64,000 nucleotides of DNA from Mesorhizobium sp. (GCF_024509055.1 NZ_JANINM010000444.1:56545-120544); one strand, 5' to 3'; numbered from the stretch's first letter, positions 53,374 to 63,345 are shown. Translations and numbers: made by a program. The notes: generated by a model from the sequence alone, not told the origin.

Positions 53374-53694
53374 TCAGGTGTTCTTCATGTGCTCGATCGC
53401 CTGCGCCATCAACTCGTCCATGGTGCGGCGGATCTGATGGTCCGACTGACTGATGCCGGCGGCGTCGAAATCCTTGCGAATCTTGCGGAAAACGTCGTGA
53501 TCGCCGGCTTCCTCGATGTCGGAAACCACCACCTCCTTGGCATAGGCCTCCGCGTCGGCGCCAGATTTGCCAAGCTTTTCGGCGGCCCACAGGCCAAGTG
53601 CCTTGTTGCGACGCGCCTCGGCCTTGAAGCGGAGCTCCTCGTCGTAAGCGAATTTGCGCTCGAAGCCCTCTTCGCGGTCTTTCATGCTGTTCAT
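53374..53694 (-). CDS. F1-ATPase zeta subunit inhibitor (DUF1476)
   Basis: 106 residues from ATG 53694, with GGAGGGACATC before it. Matches DUF1476, identified in Paracoccus denitrificans as the zeta subunit that inhibits F1Fo-ATP synthase by blocking reverse rotation: the inhibitory N-terminus MKDREEGFERKFAYDEEL precedes a four-helix bundle (ALGLWAAEKLG, DIEEAGDHDVFRKI, HQIRRTMDELMAQA). Encoded by itself, next to purC, as in related bacteria. Confidence 0.93.
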   Translation of the reverse strand: MNSMKDREEGFERKFAYDEELRFKAEARRNKALGLWAAEKLGKSGADAEAYAKEVVVSDIEEAGDHDVFRKIRKDFDAAGISQSDHQIRRTMDELMAQAIEHMKNT

Positions 53695-53736
53695 GATGTC
53701 CCTCCGGTCAATTCGATTCGCTTGGCATTGCATATG

Positions 53737-53753
53737 TGTGCTTGCCAAGCACA
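53737..53753 (-). promoter_or_regulatory. Palindrome upstream of the zeta-subunit gene
   Basis: TGTGCTTG-C-CAAGCACA, 8-bp perfect arms around one base, 43-59 bp upstream of the zeta-subunit start. It is well placed for an operator, though no cognate factor is known. A separate promoter-like TTGAGC-(15)-TATAGA at 53857-53883 faces purC. Confidence 0.45.
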
Positions 53754-53979
53754 AACCAAAAGGCCGCGAGCCGGTCAATATGCTAAGTCATGCTATGTCG
53801 CTTGCTGCGCTGCGGCATTTCAGTCCCGAAACCGGTTGATTGGCAGGATTTGGCGATTGAGCAAACATTGCGATTGCTATAGACACCGGCATTGAACGCC
53901 ACCGTCGCCACAACTAATTTAGGCAGACGGACAGGAACTGGTCGCTTGCCGCCTGCCCGCAAATCCAGAGAAAAATCAG

Positions 53980-54774
53980 ATGAAAAATCGCCGCCGCATT
54001 TATGAAGGCAAGGCCAAGATCCTCTATGAGGGGCCTGAGCCGGGTACGCTCATCCAGTTCTTCAAGGACGACGCCACCGCCTTCAACAAGAAGAAGCACG
54101 AAGTGGTCGATGGCAAGGGTGTGCTGAACAACCGCATTTCCGAGCACATTTTCAACCATCTGAACCGCATGGGCATCCCCACCCATTTCATCCGCCGGCT
54201 CAACATGCGCGAGCAGCTGATCAAGGAAGTCGAGATCATCCCGCTCGAAGTCGTGGTGCGCAATGTCGCCGCCGGCTCGCTGGCTAAGCGCCTCGGCATC
54301 GAGGAAGGCACTGTGCTGCCGCGCTCGATCATCGAATTCTATTACAAGGCCGACGCGCTCGACGACCCGATGGTGTCGGAAGAGCACATCACCGCCTTCG
54401 GCTGGGCAAGCCCGCAGGAAATCGACGACATCATGGCCCTGGCCATCCGCGTCAACGACTTCCTCTCCGGCCTGTTCCTCGGTGTCGGCATCCAACTCGT
54501 CGACTTCAAGATCGAATGCGGCCGCCTGTTCGAAGGCGACATGATGCGCATCGTCGTCGCCGACGAAATCTCGCCCGACTCCTGCCGGTTGTGGGACGTC
54601 GCGACCCAGGACAAGCTCGACAAGGACCGTTTCCGCCGTGACATGGGCGGCCTGGTCGAGGCCTATCAGGAAGTCGCCCGCCGCCTCGGCATCATGAATG
54701 AGAACGAGCCGCCGCGCCCGACCGGACCGGTCCTCGTCGCCTCTTCCGAGCCGCCCAAGGGCATGAAGCACTGA
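53980..54774 (+). CDS. purC: Phosphoribosylaminoimidazole-succinocarboxamide (SAICAR) synthase
   Basis: 264 residues. PurC joins CAIR and aspartate with ATP in step 8 of purine synthesis. The N-terminus [20 protein letters not shown], the ATP/substrate motif [15 protein letters not shown] (near residue 88) and the C-terminal signature [10 protein letters not shown] and [16 protein letters not shown] are intact. First gene of the pur operon; a TTGAGC/TATAGA promoter-like pair lies about 100 bp upstream. Likely followed on the same message by purS, kptA and purQ. Confidence 0.97.
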   Translation: MKNRRRIYEGKAKILYEGPEPGTLIQFFKDDATAFNKKKHEVVDGKGVLNNRISEHIFNHLNRMGIPTHFIRRLNMREQLIKEVEIIPLEVVVRNVAAGSLAKRLGIEEGTVLPRSIIEFYYKADALDDPMVSEEHITAFGWASPQEIDDIMALAIRVNDFLSGLFLGVGIQLVDFKIECGRLFEGDMMRIVVADEISPDSCRLWDVATQDKLDKDRFRRDMGGLVEAYQEVARRLGIMNENEPPRPTGPVLVASSEPPKGMKH

Positions 54775-54784
54775 CGATTGAGCG

Positions 54785-54804
54785 GCCCGCCGGCAACGGC
54801 GGGC
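54785..54804 (+). other. Intercistronic hairpin between purC and purS
   Basis: GCCCGCCG pairs with CGGCGGGC over a GCAA tetraloop. There is no U-tract directly after it. It may tune read-through or mRNA stability between purC and purS. Confidence 0.55.
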
Positions 54805-54834
54805 GCTCCCGCTCACGACTTTTCAGGAGTATCG

Positions 54835-55074
54835 ATGAAAGCCCGCATCACCGTCACCCTCAAGAACGGCGTTCTCGACCCGCAAGGCAAAGCGATCGAG
54901 CATGCGCTCTCGGGGCTTGGTTTTGACGGTGTCGGCCAGGTGCGCCAGGGCAAGGTCTTCGACATCGAGCTCACGGGAGCCGACAAGGCAAAGGCCGAGG
55001 CCGACCTCAAGGCCATGTGCGACAAGCTTCTGGCCAACACGGTGATTGAGAATTACAGCGTCTCGATCGGATAA
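54835..55074 (+). CDS. purS: Phosphoribosylformylglycinamidine synthase subunit PurS
   Basis: 79 residues from ATG 54835, with CAGGAG before it. The small dimeric subunit that bridges PurL and PurQ in FGAM synthase. Typical sequence: TVTLKNGVLDPQGKAIEHAL, GFDGVGQVRQGKVFDIEL and MCDKLLANTVIENYSV. Its partner purQ follows after an inserted kptA gene. Confidence 0.95.
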   Translation: MKARITVTLKNGVLDPQGKAIEHALSGLGFDGVGQVRQGKVFDIELTGADKAKAEADLKAMCDKLLANTVIENYSVSIG

Positions 55075-55117
55075 CGCATTCCACGGCTTCGGTCCGGCTC
55101 ATACCCAGAAAACCGCA

Positions 55118-55669
55118 ATGCCGAACGACATTCAAATCTCGAAATTCATGAGCCTTGTGCTGCGGTACGCGCCAGAAGAAGCAGGCCTTACCCTCGACGA
55201 GAATGGTTGGGCCGATCTCAGCACGCTCTGCACAGCGATCGAGCGGAAGTTCGGCGCATCGTCCGCCGACGTCGTACGCGTCGTCGACGAGAACCCGAAG
55301 AAGCGATTTGCCATTGAAGGCGATCGCATCCGCGCCGTGCAGGGCCACAGCGTCGACGTCGATCTCGGACTGGCGCCAGCCACGCCGCCACCAGTACTTT
55401 ATCACGGCACGAAGGAAGAGTTTCTTCGAGCCATCCTGCGTGAGGGCCTCACCAGCCAGTCGCGCCAGCATGTGCATCTATCGAAGGATGTCGAGACGGC
55501 TCGCATCGTAGCGCGGCGACGCAAAGGAAAAGATGTTATCCTGCGGGTCGACTCGGCGGCCATGGCTGTGAACGGAGCGACATTCTTTCTCTCCGACAAC
55601 GGCGTGTGGTTGACCGACCACGTTCCACCCCGGTATCTGCTTGAAATCAGCGAACGGGAACTGCCATGA
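55118..55669 (+). CDS. kptA: KptA/Tpt1 family RNA 2'-phosphotransferase with one altered catalytic residue
   Basis: 183 residues from ATG 55118. Members move a 2'-phosphate from an RNA junction to NAD+, giving ADP-ribose 1'',2''-cyclic phosphate and nicotinamide. Domain features: [18 protein letters not shown] (residues 7-24), [25 protein letters not shown] (61-78), LYHGT (94-98), RQHVHLS (116-122) and [10 protein letters not shown] (161-170). Of the Arg-His-Arg-Arg tetrad, three Arg are present (R16, R63, R116), but the His is Tyr17 (codon TAC). It lies inside the pur operon and overlaps purQ by 4 bp. Bacterial KptA has no known natural substrate. Confidence 0.9.
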   Translation: MPNDIQISKFMSLVLRYAPEEAGLTLDENGWADLSTLCTAIERKFGASSADVVRVVDENPKKRFAIEGDRIRAVQGHSVDVDLGLAPATPPPVLYHGTKEEFLRAILREGLTSQSRQHVHLSKDVETARIVARRRKGKDVILRVDSAAMAVNGATFFLSDNGVWLTDHVPPRYLLEISERELP

Positions 55670-56334
55670 AATCAGCCGTCGTCCTCCTGCCTGGCCTCAA
55701 CCGCGACCGCGACATGATCGCGGCGTTGACCAAGATTTCCGGTCAGGCGCCGGCGACCGTCTGGCAGACCGACACCGAGATCCCCGATGTCGACCTGATC
55801 GCCATCCCCGGTGGCTTTTCCTTCGGCGATTATCTGCGCTGCGGCGCGATTGCCGCGCGCATGCCGGTGATGCGGGCGGTCGCTGAGAAAGCGGCCAAGG
55901 GCGTGACCGTGGTCGGCGTCTGCAACGGCTTCCAGATCCTTGTCGAGGCTGGATTGCTGCCCGGCGCGCTGATGCGTAATGCTTCGCTCAAATTCGTCTG
56001 CCGGCAGGTGAAGCTCGAAATCGCCAACGCCAACACGATGTTCACCCGGCGCTATCAGCCGGGCCAGATCATCCGCTCGCCGGTCGCGCATCATGACGGC
56101 AACTATTTCGCCGACGCCGAGACGCTTGCCCGCCTGGAGGGCGAAGGCCAGGTGGTGTTCCGCTATGCCGAAAACACCAATCCGAACGGCTCGATCAACG
56201 ATATCGCCGGCATCGTCAGCGAGAAGGGCAATGTGCTTGGCCTGATGCCGCATCCCGAAAACCTGATCGAGGCCGCGCATGGCGGCAATGACGGGCGAGC
56301 GCTATTCGAAAGCGCGCTCGGTATCGCCGCCTGA
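55666..56334 (+). CDS. purQ: Phosphoribosylformylglycinamidine synthase glutaminase subunit PurQ
   Basis: 222 residues. Class I glutamine amidotransferase that supplies ammonia to PurL. The nucleophile is Cys86 in GVCNGFQIL, and the His-Glu pair is in LMPHPEN near the C-terminus. [18 protein letters not shown] is the early loop. The ATG overlaps the kptA stop by 4 bp, so translation of the two is coupled. Confidence 0.96.
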   Translation: MKSAVVLLPGLNRDRDMIAALTKISGQAPATVWQTDTEIPDVDLIAIPGGFSFGDYLRCGAIAARMPVMRAVAEKAAKGVTVVGVCNGFQILVEAGLLPGALMRNASLKFVCRQVKLEIANANTMFTRRYQPGQIIRSPVAHHDGNYFADAETLARLEGEGQVVFRYAENTNPNGSINDIAGIVSEKGNVLGLMPHPENLIEAAHGGNDGRALFESALGIAA

Positions 56335-56371
56335 TCATTTTTCACACTTCTGGCAACTGGGGGCGCCTGAC

Positions 56372-56782
56372 ATGAGACTGACGATTGTTCGCCTGGCGCT
56401 CCTCTCTGCGGCCGGCTTTGCGCTGGCTTCCTGCCAGTCCACCCCGAAAACGGTGCCAGCGCCTTCGGGCAAGAGCGCTTCGCTGCTTGCCATGGAGCAG
56501 GTGGCGATCGCGGCGCATAAATGCTGGATCGCCAGCAAGGACCCGGCCTTCAAATCCTACCAGATGGCCAACGAGCTCAATTCCTTCAGTGGCACGCCGC
56601 GCTTCCTGCTGGTGCCCGCCAAGCATTATGGCGGCAAGCCGCTGCTGGTCGTGCAGGCGCAAGGCAATTCCAGCAAGGTGGACGTGTTCGGCCCGCTGAT
56701 GGCCGAACCGCTTGGCGCCCGCATCGGCTCCGACATCGCCCGCTGGCAGGCAGGCAATCCGTCCTGCGCGGCGGCGGCGTAG
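56372..56782 (+). CDS. Small lipoprotein of unknown function
   Basis: 136 residues from ATG 56372, with GGGGG upstream. Lipoprotein signal LALLSAAGFALASC ends in a lipobox with the cysteine. The mature part has one further Cys pair (HKCW, NPSC) that might form a disulfide. No domain is recognised. It lies between purQ and a membrane protein and is co-directional with the pur genes. Confidence 0.75.
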   Translation: MRLTIVRLALLSAAGFALASCQSTPKTVPAPSGKSASLLAMEQVAIAAHKCWIASKDPAFKSYQMANELNSFSGTPRFLLVPAKHYGGKPLLVVQAQGNSSKVDVFGPLMAEPLGARIGSDIARWQAGNPSCAAAA

Positions 56783-56789
56783 GCCAGCC

Positions 56790-57419
56790 ATGGGCCGGTT
56801 CCTGCAACGCGCGGGACTGGTCATTGGATTGATCGCGCTGGTCATCCAATTCGCGATCACCATACCGGCGTCGATGGCCGCCGGGCGCGGGTTGCTCGGC
56901 TCGATCGTCTTCTATTTCAGCTTCTTTACCGTCCTGACAAACATCGGCGCGGTGCTGGTGCATGCGTCGCTGGCGTCACCTGCCGGCTATGCGTGGTTCC
57001 CAGCCTTCGCCGGGCGCCGTATACGGGCCGGCGTCGCGGTAGCCATCACCCTTGTGTTCATCGTCTACAGGACCGTGCTGGCGGGTCTCTGGCAGCCCGA
57101 GGGTCTGTTTCTGCTCTGCGACATCCTGCTCCACTACGTGACGCCGCCGCTCTTCGTGCTGTGGTGGCTGATCGCAGGGGCTGACGGCGGGACGCGCTGG
57201 CGCGACATTCCTTGGTGGATGATCTATCCGCTTGCCTATCTGGCCTGCGTGCTCATACGCGCGCCATTCGCCGGTGAAGTGCCCTACCCGTTCCTCGACG
57301 TGGCGAAGGACGGCGAGGCCAGCGTCGCCATCTCGTCGCTGGCCATCACCGCATTGTTTGTCGCCCTATCCATGCTGGCCGTGCTCGCCGATCATGGCAT
57401 CGGGCGCCTGCGAAGATAG
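56790..57419 (+). CDS. Pr6Pr family membrane protein
   Basis: 209 residues from ATG 56790, six predicted transmembrane segments. The family pattern shows in FYFSFFTVLTNIGAVLVHAS, DILLHYVTPPLFVLWWLIAG and a C-terminal PYPFLDVAKDGEASVAISSL. These proteins resemble androgen-induced AIG1-type hydrolases, which have a conserved Thr and His (TNIGA, LLHYVTP). A lipid-hydrolase role is possible but unproven. Starts 7 bp after the lipoprotein gene. Confidence 0.78.
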   Translation: MGRFLQRAGLVIGLIALVIQFAITIPASMAAGRGLLGSIVFYFSFFTVLTNIGAVLVHASLASPAGYAWFPAFAGRRIRAGVAVAITLVFIVYRTVLAGLWQPEGLFLLCDILLHYVTPPLFVLWWLIAGADGGTRWRDIPWWMIYPLAYLACVLIRAPFAGEVPYPFLDVAKDGEASVAISSLAITALFVALSMLAVLADHGIGRLRR

Positions 57420-57465
57420 TACCCCGCAGGCGGCGTGCCGGGCGTGTATCAAACGCAGGCCGCGC

Positions 57466-57708
57466 TCACTCCCAGAACGCCTTGATGCCTTCGCGATGGG
57501 CGTCGCAGCGCGAGATACCGATATCCTTGAGCTGCTCATCGGTCATTTCCATGAGCGCAAGGCGCCCTCGGCGACGCTGCATCATCAGGTCAAGCTGGCT
57601 GGCGGCGGAACGAAGCACAAGCGTCAACCGGCCGACGAAGCCACGGCGAGCCGAGGCGCCAGCATGCAATTCAGTGCCGCCGTAACGAATTGTATCAATT
57701 GTATTCAT
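57466..57708 (-). CDS. DUF1127 domain small protein
   Basis: 80 residues from ATG 57708. The C-terminal half QRRRGRLALMEMTDEQLKDI carries the DUF1127 motif with the invariant ...LKDIGISR. These proteins bind RNA or regulators in Agrobacterium-type bacteria. An ATG at 57759 is also possible. Divergent from the MocR-type regulator. Confidence 0.8.
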   Translation of the reverse strand: MNTIDTIRYGGTELHAGASARRGFVGRLTLVLRSAASQLDLMMQRRRGRLALMEMTDEQLKDIGISRCDAHREGIKAFWE

Positions 57709-57802
57709 CTTGCGATCAACCAAGCTTATGAATTGTACCTTATCCACCCGTGATGTCATATCGATTGACTCATCGCGCGGTGCAATATAGAAAATTGTTA
57801 CC

Positions 57803-59209
57803 ATGACAAATTGGCTTCCTGATCTCTCCTCTGGTGCCGGTCCTCTGTACCAGCGCCTTGCTGACAGCATTGAGTCAGATATCGACAAGGGCGTCATCGA
57901 TGCCGGTGCAAAACTGCCGCCGCAGCGTGACCTCGCCTATGACATCGGCACCACCGTCGGCACTGTCGGCCGGGCCTATCAGCTGTTGCGCGAACGCGGC
58001 CTAGTGAGCGGCGAAGTCGGACGCGGCACCTATGTGCTCGCGCAGGGCGACAGCCCCAAGCCGGACCTGGAGTCCACCGGGCAAGGCACCCGGTTCATCG
58101 ATGCGCCGACCGGCAAGCTGCGCTTCGACAGCACCGCCGCTCCCGATGTCGGCCAGGGCGCGATCATCGCCGAAACGCTGGCGCGGACTGCTCAGGAGCA
58201 CCCACACGACATATCGAGCTATACGAGGGACTTTCCCGAACGCTGGTACGAAGCGGGCAGCCGCTGGCTTGCGCGCAACGCCTTCCGGCCCTCGCCCGAT
58301 TCCATCGTGCCGACGCTCGGCACCCATGCCGCCGTGATGGCGGCGATCGCCGCGCTCACCATGCCCGGCGACTATGTCGTATTCGAGCATCTCACCTATT
58401 CGCAGATCTCGCGCAGCGCCGGGTTGATCGGACGCCGCACGGCATTGGTCTCGGCGGATGACGAAGGGGTCGACCCGGACGATTTCGAACGCGTCTGCGC
58501 GCAAAAACATCCAAAGATGATGTTCGTGATGCCGACGGCGAAGAACCCGACGCTGGTCACGCTCTCGGCGGAACGACGCCAGGCGATTGCGCGCATCGCG
58601 CGCGAGTACAATGTCGTGCTGATCGAGGACGATCTCTATGGCGAGCTGACCGATGATCCGACGCCGCTGCTCGCCGAATACGCGCCGGAACGCACGATCG
58701 TCGCCGGCGGCTTGTCGAAATCGGTCGCGGCCGGTGTACGCAGCGGCTGGCTGTCCTGTCCGCCGGCCTACCGCCATCGCATTCGCGTCGCGCACAAGAT
58801 GATGACCGGCGGCCTGCCCTTCCTGCTGGCGGAGGTCGGCACGAGGTTGATCATGTCGGGCCAGGCCGGTGAGATCAGGCAGCGTTGCATTGCCGAAATC
58901 CAGGCGCGCATCGCCATCGTGCGCGAAACGCTGGCGGGATTCGAGGTCAAAGCGAAGGACAATGTTCCCTTCGTCTGGCTGACCTTGCCGGACCCCTGGT
59001 TGTCCGGCACTTTCAAGAATGCGTGCCTGGCGCAAGGCGTGCTCATCGATGACGAGGACGAGTTCAAGGCCGGCCGCTCCGAGCAGGTCTTCCACGGCGT
59101 CCGCTTCGGTGTATCGCAACCGCGGCAAAGCAGGGATGTCGCCGGCGGGGTCGCCGTCATCCGCCGCCTGCTCGACGAAGGCCGTGCCGGCTACGACAGT
59201 TTTTCCTGA
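57803..59209 (+). CDS. MocR/PdxR-type GntR regulator with aminotransferase domain
   Basis: 468 residues. The N-terminal winged helix (LYQRLADSIESDIDKGVIDA, PQRDLAYDIGTTVGTVGRAY) is GntR-type. The rest is a fold type I aminotransferase domain with PLP-binding Lys in IVAGGLSKSVAAGVRSGW and VLIEDDLYGELTD. MocR proteins usually control genes for PLP, GABA or taurine use. No such gene is adjacent except the DUF1127 gene. No ribosome-binding site was seen, and the short AATTGTW repeats near it could be its sites. Confidence 0.9.
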   Translation: MTNWLPDLSSGAGPLYQRLADSIESDIDKGVIDAGAKLPPQRDLAYDIGTTVGTVGRAYQLLRERGLVSGEVGRGTYVLAQGDSPKPDLESTGQGTRFIDAPTGKLRFDSTAAPDVGQGAIIAETLARTAQEHPHDISSYTRDFPERWYEAGSRWLARNAFRPSPDSIVPTLGTHAAVMAAIAALTMPGDYVVFEHLTYSQISRSAGLIGRRTALVSADDEGVDPDDFERVCAQKHPKMMFVMPTAKNPTLVTLSAERRQAIARIAREYNVVLIEDDLYGELTDDPTPLLAEYAPERTIVAGGLSKSVAAGVRSGWLSCPPAYRHRIRVAHKMMTGGLPFLLAEVGTRLIMSGQAGEIRQRCIAEIQARIAIVRETLAGFEVKAKDNVPFVWLTLPDPWLSGTFKNACLAQGVLIDDEDEFKAGRSEQVFHGVRFGVSQPRQSRDVAGGVAVIRRLLDEGRAGYDSFS

Positions 59210-59356
59210 CGAGCGCCGCCGGCCCTGGCGATCCGACAGGCGCGACCTTGTGGCTTTCCGGCGTTTTTCATCAACCGATGGGGTGTATCGAGCGAAAGCT
59301 TGCGATAAGAGGGGACTCGAAAAACTCCCCTCCTCCACGGATAAAAATCGCCGCTC

Positions 59357-61588
59357 ATGACCATTTCCAATTCCGTGCCGATCACCCCCGAGCTCGTTGC
59401 CGCGCACGGGCTCAAGCCCGACGAATACCAGCGCATCCTCGATCTGGTCGGGCGCGAACCGAGCTTCACAGAACTCGGCATCTTCTCGGCGATGTGGAAC
59501 GAGCACTGCTCCTACAAGTCGTCCAAGAAATGGCTGCGCACCCTGCCCACCAGCGGCCCGCAGGTGATCCAGGGTCCCGGGGAGAATGCCGGCGTGGTCG
59601 ACATCGGCGACGGCGACTGCGTCGTCTTCAAGATGGAGAGCCACAACCACCCGTCCTATATCGAGCCCTACCAGGGTGCGGCGACTGGCGTCGGCGGCAT
59701 CCTGCGCGACGTCTTCACCATGGGCGCGCGTCCGGTCGCCGCGATGAATGCCCTCCGCTTCGGTTCGCCTGACCATCCCAAGACCCGGCACCTCGTCGCC
59801 GGCGTGGTTTCGGGCGTCGGCGGCTACGGCAATTCCTTCGGCGTGCCGACCGTCGGCGGCGAGGTCAATTTCGACCCGCGCTACAACGGCAACATCCTGG
59901 TCAACGCATTTGCTGCAGGCCTCGCCAAGACCAACGCCATCTTCCTGTCGCAGGCCAAGGGCGTCGGCCTGCCGGTCGTCTATCTCGGCGCCAAGACCGG
60001 GCGCGACGGCGTCGGCGGCGCCACCATGGCTTCCGCCGAATTCGACGACAAGATCGAGGAGAAGCGCCCGACGGTTCAGGTCGGCGACCCGTTCACCGAG
60101 AAATGCCTGCTGGAGGCCTGCCTCGAGCTGATGGCGTCGGGCGCCGTCATTGCCATCCAGGACATGGGCGCGGCCGGCCTCACCTGCTCGGCGGTCGAGA
60201 TGGGAGCCAAGGGCGATCTCGGCATCGAGCTCGATCTCGACAGGGTTCCAGTGCGCGAAGAGCGCATGAGCGCTTATGAGATGATGCTCTCGGAAAGCCA
60301 GGAGCGCATGCTGATGGTGCTGCGCCCCGAGAAGGAAGAGGAAGCCGAGGCGATCTTCCGCAAATGGGGCCTCGACTTCGCCATCGTCGGCAAGACCACA
60401 GACGATTTGCGCTTCCGCGTGCTGCACCAGGGCGATGAGGTCGCCAATCTGCCGATCAAGGAGCTTGGCGACCAGGCGCCGGAGTATGACCGTCCCTGGA
60501 TCGAAGCGAAGAAGCCGGCGCCCCTGGCCGCCAGCGATGCGCCCAGGGCCGATGTCGCGGACGTGCTGCTGAAGCTGCTCGGCGGGCCGGACCTTTCCTC
60601 ACGCCGCTGGGTATGGGAGCAGTACGACACGCTGATCCAGGGCAATTCGCTGCAGCTTCCCGGCGGCGATGCCGGCGTGGTGCGCGTCGAGGGCCATCCG
60701 ACCAAGGCGCTGGCCTTCTCCTCCGACGTCACGCCCCGCTATTGCGAGGCAGATCCTTACGAGGGCGGCAAGCAGGCTGTGGCCGAATGCTGGCGCAACC
60801 TGACCGCCACCGGCGCCCTGCCGCTCGCCGCCACCGACAACCTCAATTTCGGCAATCCGGAGCGACCCGAGATCATGGGCCAGTTCGTCGGCGCCGTTAA
60901 GGGCATCGGCGATGCCTGCCGGGCGCTCGGCTTCCCGATCGTCTCTGGCAATGTCTCGCTCTACAACGAAACCAACGGCCGCGGCATCCTGCCGACCCCG
61001 ACCATCGGCGGCGTCGGGCTGATCGCCGACTGGTCGAAAATGGCCCGCATCGGCTTTGCCGCCGAAGGCCAGATGATCGTGCTGGTCGGCGCGCCGCCGA
61101 GCTGGGGCAGCCATCTTGGCCAGTCCGTCTACATGCGCGACATCCACGGCCGGGCCGACGGTCCGCCGCCGCCAGTCGACCTCGAACATGAAAAGCGCGT
61201 TGGCGACCATGTACGAGCGCTGATCGCCTCCGGCATCGTCACCGCCGCCCACGACGTCTCCGACGGCGGCCTGGCGATAGCGCTCGCCGAAATGGCGATG
61301 GCCTCCGGCATCGGCGCGACCATTCCTGGGCTGACCGGCACCGATCCCATTCCGGTCTGGTTCGGCGAGGACCAGGGCCGCTACCTGCTGACACTGTCGA
61401 TCGATCCGCAAAGCGCCGAATGGGACAGGATCTGCGAGGAGCAGAGCATGCTCGGCATCTTCGCGCCGTGGATCGGCACGACCGGCGGCCGAGAACTGAA
61501 GCTCGGCGAGGCGCGCGCGATCCCGGTCGGCGAGCTCACCGCGGCCCATGAGGGCTGGTTCCCGCGCTTCATGGATCAGACAGCTTGA
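59357..61588 (+). CDS. purL: Phosphoribosylformylglycinamidine synthase subunit PurL
   Basis: 743 residues, the length of the small PurL that works with PurS and PurQ. It converts FGAR to FGAM with ATP and the ammonia made by Pur[16 protein letters not shown] (near residue 46) holds the active-site His; [20 protein letters not shown] (near residue 92) binds nucleotide; later [12 protein letters not shown] and [15 protein letters not shown] match the second half of the fold. The next gene starts inside its stop (TTGA). Confidence 0.97.
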   Translation: MTISNSVPITPELVAAHGLKPDEYQRILDLVGREPSFTELGIFSAMWNEHCSYKSSKKWLRTLPTSGPQVIQGPGENAGVVDIGDGDCVVFKMESHNHPSYIEPYQGAATGVGGILRDVFTMGARPVAAMNALRFGSPDHPKTRHLVAGVVSGVGGYGNSFGVPTVGGEVNFDPRYNGNILVNAFAAGLAKTNAIFLSQAKGVGLPVVYLGAKTGRDGVGGATMASAEFDDKIEEKRPTVQVGDPFTEKCLLEACLELMASGAVIAIQDMGAAGLTCSAVEMGAKGDLGIELDLDRVPVREERMSAYEMMLSESQERMLMVLRPEKEEEAEAIFRKWGLDFAIVGKTTDDLRFRVLHQGDEVANLPIKELGDQAPEYDRPWIEAKKPAPLAASDAPRADVADVLLKLLGGPDLSSRRWVWEQYDTLIQGNSLQLPGGDAGVVRVEGHPTKALAFSSDVTPRYCEADPYEGGKQAVAECWRNLTATGALPLAATDNLNFGNPERPEIMGQFVGAVKGIGDACRALGFPIVSGNVSLYNETNGRGILPTPTIGGVGLIADWSKMARIGFAAEGQMIVLVGAPPSWGSHLGQSVYMRDIHGRADGPPPPVDLEHEKRVGDHVRALIASGIVTAAHDVSDGGLAIALAEMAMASGIGATIPGLTGTDPIPVWFGEDQGRYLLTLSIDPQSAEWDRICEEQSMLGIFAPWIGTTGGRELKLGEARAIPVGELTAAHEGWFPRFMDQTA

Positions 61589-62103
61589 CGAGGCTGGCGG
61601 TCCGGGCGCTGCTTGCAGTCGTCTTCTGGCCGTCCCTGTTCTTCTTTTGGTTCCTGGGACCGTTCATCTTTTTCCTGCTGTCGACGACGTCGAGCGATGT
61701 CTGCCCACGTCTCGAGACCCGCGCCGAGTTTCTTGCCGCGGCCAACGGCGCGCTTCCGATGCTGGCCGTCCAGGACCTCCTCTATGCGGTTCCGATCCTG
61801 TGCCTGATTCTTTGGCAGCGCCTGTTGCCGGATCCTGTCCGGGCAAGGCACATCGTCACCTGCGTCAAGCTTTTTGGCGTAACGGTCGTCACCGGTGCGC
61901 TTTGGGCTTACGGATCCTCGCTTCTGTGCGACGGCTACGGCCAGCCATTCTTCTCCCCCGCCTGGCAGTGGACCAGTTACCTGCCCCTGGTCAGCATCGT
62001 GATCAACATTCCGCTCTATGTGCTGACCTTCAGCCTCGGTCGCGGCTACTCGATGCGTGAAGACGCGCCGGATACGGCCCATCCAGATCAGAATACCCCG
62101 TAA
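61585..62103 (+). CDS. Hypothetical membrane protein coupled to purL
   Basis: 172 residues from TTG 61585, overlapping the purL stop by 4 bp (TTGA). Four predicted transmembrane helices: [45 protein letters not shown] and [17 protein letters not shown]. No family is recognised. The coupling suggests co-expression with purine synthesis, but no functional link is known. Confidence 0.65.
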   Translation: MTRLAVRALLAVVFWPSLFFFWFLGPFIFFLLSTTSSDVCPRLETRAEFLAAANGALPMLAVQDLLYAVPILCLILWQRLLPDPVRARHIVTCVKLFGVTVVTGALWAYGSSLLCDGYGQPFFSPAWQWTSYLPLVSIVINIPLYVLTFSLGRGYSMREDAPDTAHPDQNTP

Positions 62104-62217
62104 GCCCTCGACCCTGGACGGAACGGCTTCAATCCGGACCGGAAAGGCTTTAGGCTCAGGCGACTCTCTCATCGCACGGGCTGCACCGCTCCCCCGCTCG
62201 AAAAACAGGATTTTGCC

Positions 62218-62451
62218 ATGGCAATGGATGCGCGCGATATCGAACGGCTGATCAAGGAAGGCATTCCGGACGCCAAGGTGACGATTCGCGATCTCGCCGG
62301 CGACGGCGACCACTATGCCGCCGAAGTCGTGGCCGAAAGCTTCCGGGGCAAGAGCCGCGTGCAGCAGCACCAGATGGTCTACAACGCGCTGAAGGGAAAT
62401 ATGGGCGGCGTGCTTCATGCGCTTGCCCTGCAGACCAGCGCTCCCGACTGA
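62218..62451 (+). CDS. BolA family protein
   Basis: 77 residues. A single BolA domain: ERLIKEGIPDAKVTIRDL, HYAAEVVAESFRGKSRVQQH with the conserved His of the [2Fe-2S] pocket, and MVYNALKGNMGGVLHAL. BolA proteins form [2Fe-2S] complexes with monothiol glutaredoxins, and grxD lies 0.9 kb downstream, separated by a methyltransferase. Confidence 0.93.
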   Translation: MAMDARDIERLIKEGIPDAKVTIRDLAGDGDHYAAEVVAESFRGKSRVQQHQMVYNALKGNMGGVLHALALQTSAPD

Positions 62452-62477
62452 GCCTTCCCAACTTTCGAGCAAAGATC

Positions 62478-63209
62478 ATGGCCAGCGATGCAACGCCGAT
62501 CGCGAAACGTGCCTATGCCTCCTTCGCGGATCGCTACGATGCGCTGGCGCCGACCAAGCCGCATAACGGGCTCTATGAACGTCCCGCTACCCTCGCGCTC
62601 GTGGGCGATGTCGAGGGGTTGGACATTCTCGACGCCGGCTGCGGTTCAGGCATCTGCACCGAGAAGCTGGCGCGCGCCGGCGCGCGTATCAGCGCCTTTG
62701 ACGTGACACCCGAGATGACAGCGCTTGCCCGACGCCGCTGCGCTGGTCTCGATGTCGACATCCGCGAGGGCGACCTGACCCGACCGCTGGAGTGGCTCGC
62801 CGACAATAGTGTCGATGGCGTGGTCTGCTCATTGGCGCTCGACTATGTCGAGAAGCTGGGACCTGTTTTCTCGGAATTCCACCGTGTGGCGCGCCCCGGC
62901 GGCTGGCTGGTCTTCTCGATGGGTCATCCGATGCGCGACTGGGAAGATGTCCGCAGCCGAGGCGACAAGACCTATTTCGAGACCAATCTGTGGGGCATGC
63001 ACTGGGCCGGATTCGGCGAGCCCAAGCCTTATGTCGAATCCTACCGCCGGCCACTAGGCGACATCCTGAACGGCCTCATCGATGCCGGCTGGAGGCTCGA
63101 CCGCTTCGTCGAACCGCGCCCGGTGCCGGAAATGGAAGCCGTCGATCCCCGGCACTTCGCCGAGCTGAACCTGGCGCCGGCATTCATCTGCGTGCGCGCC
63201 AGCAAATAG
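62478..63209 (+). CDS. Class I SAM-dependent methyltransferase
   Basis: 243 residues. The SAM motif is [18 protein letters not shown] (near residue 50), with motif [15 protein letters not shown] and motif post-[29 protein letters not shown] is the fourth strand. It looks like a small-molecule methyltransferase of the UbiE/YjhP kind. Inserted between bolA and grxD. Confidence 0.9.
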   Translation: MASDATPIAKRAYASFADRYDALAPTKPHNGLYERPATLALVGDVEGLDILDAGCGSGICTEKLARAGARISAFDVTPEMTALARRRCAGLDVDIREGDLTRPLEWLADNSVDGVVCSLALDYVEKLGPVFSEFHRVARPGGWLVFSMGHPMRDWEDVRSRGDKTYFETNLWGMHWAGFGEPKPYVESYRRPLGDILNGLIDAGWRLDRFVEPRPVPEMEAVDPRHFAELNLAPAFICVRASK

Positions 63210-63345
63210 CGGCTTGGCCCAAGAACGCGTGATCCCTTGCGCCATTTCGGTGGCGTCGCGGCTAACGTCTTGTTTCAGCCAACCTATGGGTTTATTTGAG
63301 GGGCATGCTTCGAGCCTGACTCCCACAGGCGTGAAAGGATCGTCC

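Noticed and set aside
58001..60427. An 808-codon open frame on the minus strand
   Set aside because: It runs antisense across the MocR-type regulator and purL, has no domain and no ribosome-binding site, and has the Arg/Asp/Gly/His-rich composition of a GC-rich shadow frame.
61576..62472. A 298-codon minus-strand frame over the membrane protein and bolA
   Set aside because: Both plus-strand genes under it have clear features; this frame has none.
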